Part shown: positions 61,681 through 64,000 of the stretch, piece after piece
Position numbering within the stretch: the stretch's first letter is position 1
How the letters are laid out: each line of letters starts with the position of its first letter
Source: Isoetes taiwanensis
Taxonomy: Eukaryota; Streptophyta; Lycopodiopsida; Isoetales; Isoetaceae
Length of the DNA: 64,000 nucleotides
NCBI GenBank assembly: GCA_021234155.1
Contig: JAJEKV010000515.1
Location: 99,156-163,155, forward strand
Direction: 5' to 3'
Notes under the pieces: generated by a model
Seen by the model: only the letters and a program-made list of their open reading frames with translations
Databases searched by the model: none
Told to the model about the DNA's origin: nothing
Position numbers and translations under genes: made by a program

Positions 61681-62197
61681 ATAAGGCCACACAAATGTAA
61701 TGTTCATAGAAAAACCCTTTTACTAGGTCCATATTGTTAGAAGTATATTAGACAAACTCGTGCCATATTTACTCAGCAGATATAAATGCACCGACAATTA
61801 GGTGGAATGGTCATAAATATTTACCTTAGATGAAACCGATTTATTGCTTTAGCCCTGCTAAATAGTTTAGAAATGGATAGGTCAGAATTGACGTTTCAAG
61901 CATGATGTACTATAACCGTAATTTTAAAGCAAGATAATATGCCTCATGGTTCCCAACCATTAAGACTCAAAGTCAAATTCCAAAGTGATGTCAAATAGAG
62001 CCTACGAAAAGTTAAGCATGCAAGTCATATTTATTTGCAAAGGACAAGTGGCAACCATGCCATTGCATGCATGTAAAGTCTAAAAGTGTGCAAGCATTAA
62101 AGTTAAGCCTGTAAACATGGAAATAAAAAACTCATTTTGTTTAAGTCAAAAGACATATGGGACCCATACCTTGTGAAAAGCTCATCGTAGCTTTGAA

Positions 62198-62293
62198 GTG
62201 GAAAATGCGAATTTTTTGCACCAAAGTGCATAATATCCAATACCAAGTGGAAAATGCAATTTTTTGCACCAAAGTGCATAATATCCAATACTT
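62198..62293 (+). repeat. 49-bp tandem duplication
   Basis: gtggaaaatgc-aattttttgc, accaaagtgcataatatcc, aatac occurs twice in a row. Confidence 0.95.
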
Positions 62294-62797
62294 AGAGTGC
62301 AACTCTGGTGTCCCCATAATGCAGTTTTGGTGTCCAGAACCTTGGTGTCCCAAAAATGCCACACCAACCTTGGTGACTCATCATCAAAATGGCAAACCAT
62401 TAGTGTAAATAAATTAATCACTTAAATGCTAAGATAAGCATACCCTTGTATCCCTCAAGGGTATTAAAGTGTTTCACATTAGAACAAGTGCATGCCTGGC
62501 TCAAAATAAGTGAATATGGATATTTGAGATTTTATGAAGCTAGATCTCATACGGCAAGGTTCCACAACAGAACTTAGGCATTTTAAATAGGGCCAAAGAC
62601 AACATACAAGTCCATTGATTCAAGATTTAGATGAAGATAGTGATGCCAATGGAATTTTCGAGAAATTAGTGGAACAATGCCTAAGCCAACCATTTGAATA
62701 TATATGTATATATGTATATATATATAGCAAAATTTTAGCCTACCTCCTTCCGGGAAGCAAGGTAGAGCCCCTGGTATTAGTACATAGGGAACAGGAG

Positions 62798-62821
62798 GGG
62801 TCCCTATGTACATAGGGACCC
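62798..62821. repeat. Perfect 24-nt palindrome, second array
   Basis: Arms GGGTCCCTATGT and its complement, no loop. Same context as 2684-2706: TA-rich run, cctacctccttccggga, then gtccct...agggacc. Confidence 0.88.
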
Positions 62822-63817
62822 ATCCCGCAACCTATGTGTTACTGTAGGAATTCTGCCTCCCTAAACAGGTTATATGGAAACATCACTGTAAATAAATGAA
62901 AATAATTGAAATTACAGACTTACTTGTACATTTTAAGCTCTTTCGAGAGAGCGCAGATAAAGCATTGTACCAGATCATTCAGCTTATCAGCAACAAACAA
63001 AGGATTGTTGTGTAGCATGCTCCATGGAATCAATTCGAGGTCACATTTGTCATTTTCATAACTGTTTGTAATGTGTGATCGAGAGATCAACTATTTTATG
63101 TAATGCCTATGTAGGCACTGGAACGTTTTGCTAATTTAGTTTGCCTAAAAAAACTTTTTAATCGATGCAATCCCTTGATTATTTCAAAACAGACTATGTG
63201 AAGCCTATGTAACCTTTAGTTTGTAAGGGTGAACAATGTCAAACGTAAAATCCATGTGCATATAAAGTAACATACCTTTTTAGCCCAGTTTTACATGCAA
63301 GAATGTACTGTTTCACAACCTAGTTTTGGAGCATGCGGTCCCAGCTCCAAATGTCATAGCATATTTGCCGCATATCCATCACTGTTATTGTCATTTGCAG
63401 CAGATGTTGGTCTAGTGAGTGGACTGTATAGCATCCTCCTATTAATTACAATGCATCTTAGTAATTCCATCGTATCTGCCCCCAATTGTTAAAAATTGCC
63501 ATCATGTTATCGCTGGTTGAGATCAATGTTCTTTATGGATTTTCCTTGGCTCCTTCCTGACATCAGAATGAAGTTAAATGCCTTCAATAAAATCAATGCA
63601 AATAGTACTATACTTGTTCAAAAACCAAATGCTAAGACCTATAAGACCCCTCTTTGGGTTAAACGATGCAGAAAACTAAGGAATATATAGAAAGCCCTAG
63701 CCTGTCGAAGACAAAGGTTCGGACATCTAGCCTAGCCAAGGATATCCTTGGTCAGACCAGACTTATCAGCTCCACATGTATATAGGGACAGCCTTATAGA
63801 CCCTATCACTTGATCAT

Positions 63818-64000
63818 GAACATATAATACTATCTCAAAACATCAAGTCAAAAGTTTCAACCATCACTTGTGGAACAATGATAGTGCCAACAGAATCAAC
63901 CAGATTACTATAAAGACATCAACTTAAGAATTATCATTTACAAAATCTTTTCCTTTTAGAAACATGAGGTAGCATTTCACCAAAGACTAATGCCATGGAA
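63818..64000. repeat. Tandem unit of second array, copy 2 (cut by window end)
   Basis: Matches 59745-59926 with very few changes (accagcacta versus accaaagacta). Confidence 0.9.

Larger units (their letters stand above)
59745..63817. repeat. Tandem unit of second array (period 4073 bp), copy 1
   Basis: The segment from gaacatataatactatctc at 59745 onward recurs from 63818 to the window end, nearly identical over the visible 180 bp. Inside, two parts resemble the 4.7-kb unit of 1-8816: 60240-60360 (like 4160-4280) and 62690-62830 (like 2610-2710 with the hairpin). The two arrays therefore derive from a common ancestor but have diverged strongly. Confidence 0.8.

Overview
This is nuclear DNA of a land plant with a repeat-rich genome. 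The evidence is a laccase gene with the canonical plant exon lengths, a chromodomain Ty3/gypsy LTR retrotransposon primed by initiator tRNA-Met, three plant-type Helitron 3' ends, a LINE fragment with a zf-RVT domain, and long AT-rich gene-poor stretches. I cannot fix the species; a large-genome fern or gymnosperm would fit. Prokaryotic features (operons, Shine-Dalgarno sites, CRISPR) are absent.

Layout. 1-8816: two copies of a tandem unit of about 4.7 kb, the second truncated. 8817-17758: accessory DNA with local duplications, a broken SMUBP2/IGHMBP2-type helicase tail, two broken EF-1alpha fragments and a foldback element, ending at a Helitron 3' terminus. 17759-24480: no recognisable gene. 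24485-26642 (-): a six-exon laccase, complete except for one missing base in exon 3. 27509-28490 (+): partial START-like lipid-binding gene. 32015-33445: 5'-truncated LINE with target-site duplication. 36096-36477: second copy of the foldback family. 37429-37990 (-): decayed intronless ER-type cyclophilin. 38831-39633: old partial LTR. 40231-59017 (-): an LTR retrotransposon of about 18.8 kb with TSD GCTTG, inserted into an AGATTCCCTT-like minisatellite. 59745-64000: a second tandem array (period 4073 bp), distantly related to the first.

Main discovery candidate. The retrotransposon carries, upstream of gag-pol and in the same sense, two extra reading regions. One (51148-50027) starts MARTK, has a long charged tail and ends in a histone H3 fold with CENH3-like features ([26 protein letters not shown]). 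The other (49250-47768) is an unrecognised acidic protein with a TATA box of its own. A chromodomain retroelement carrying a centromeric-histone-like gene suggests chromatin targeting or mimicry. The same element also holds two tandem Helitron 3' ends, a 1.7-kb homopurine tract and a 3.7-kb insert flanked by a 16-bp direct repeat.

Caution on quality. The two 4.7-kb copies, and the two LTRs, differ mostly at CAG/CTG/CCGG-type positions, with small indels. Many frameshifts reported here, in laccase, H3-like, gag-pol and START-like, may therefore be consensus errors at methylated CHG sites rather than real mutations.
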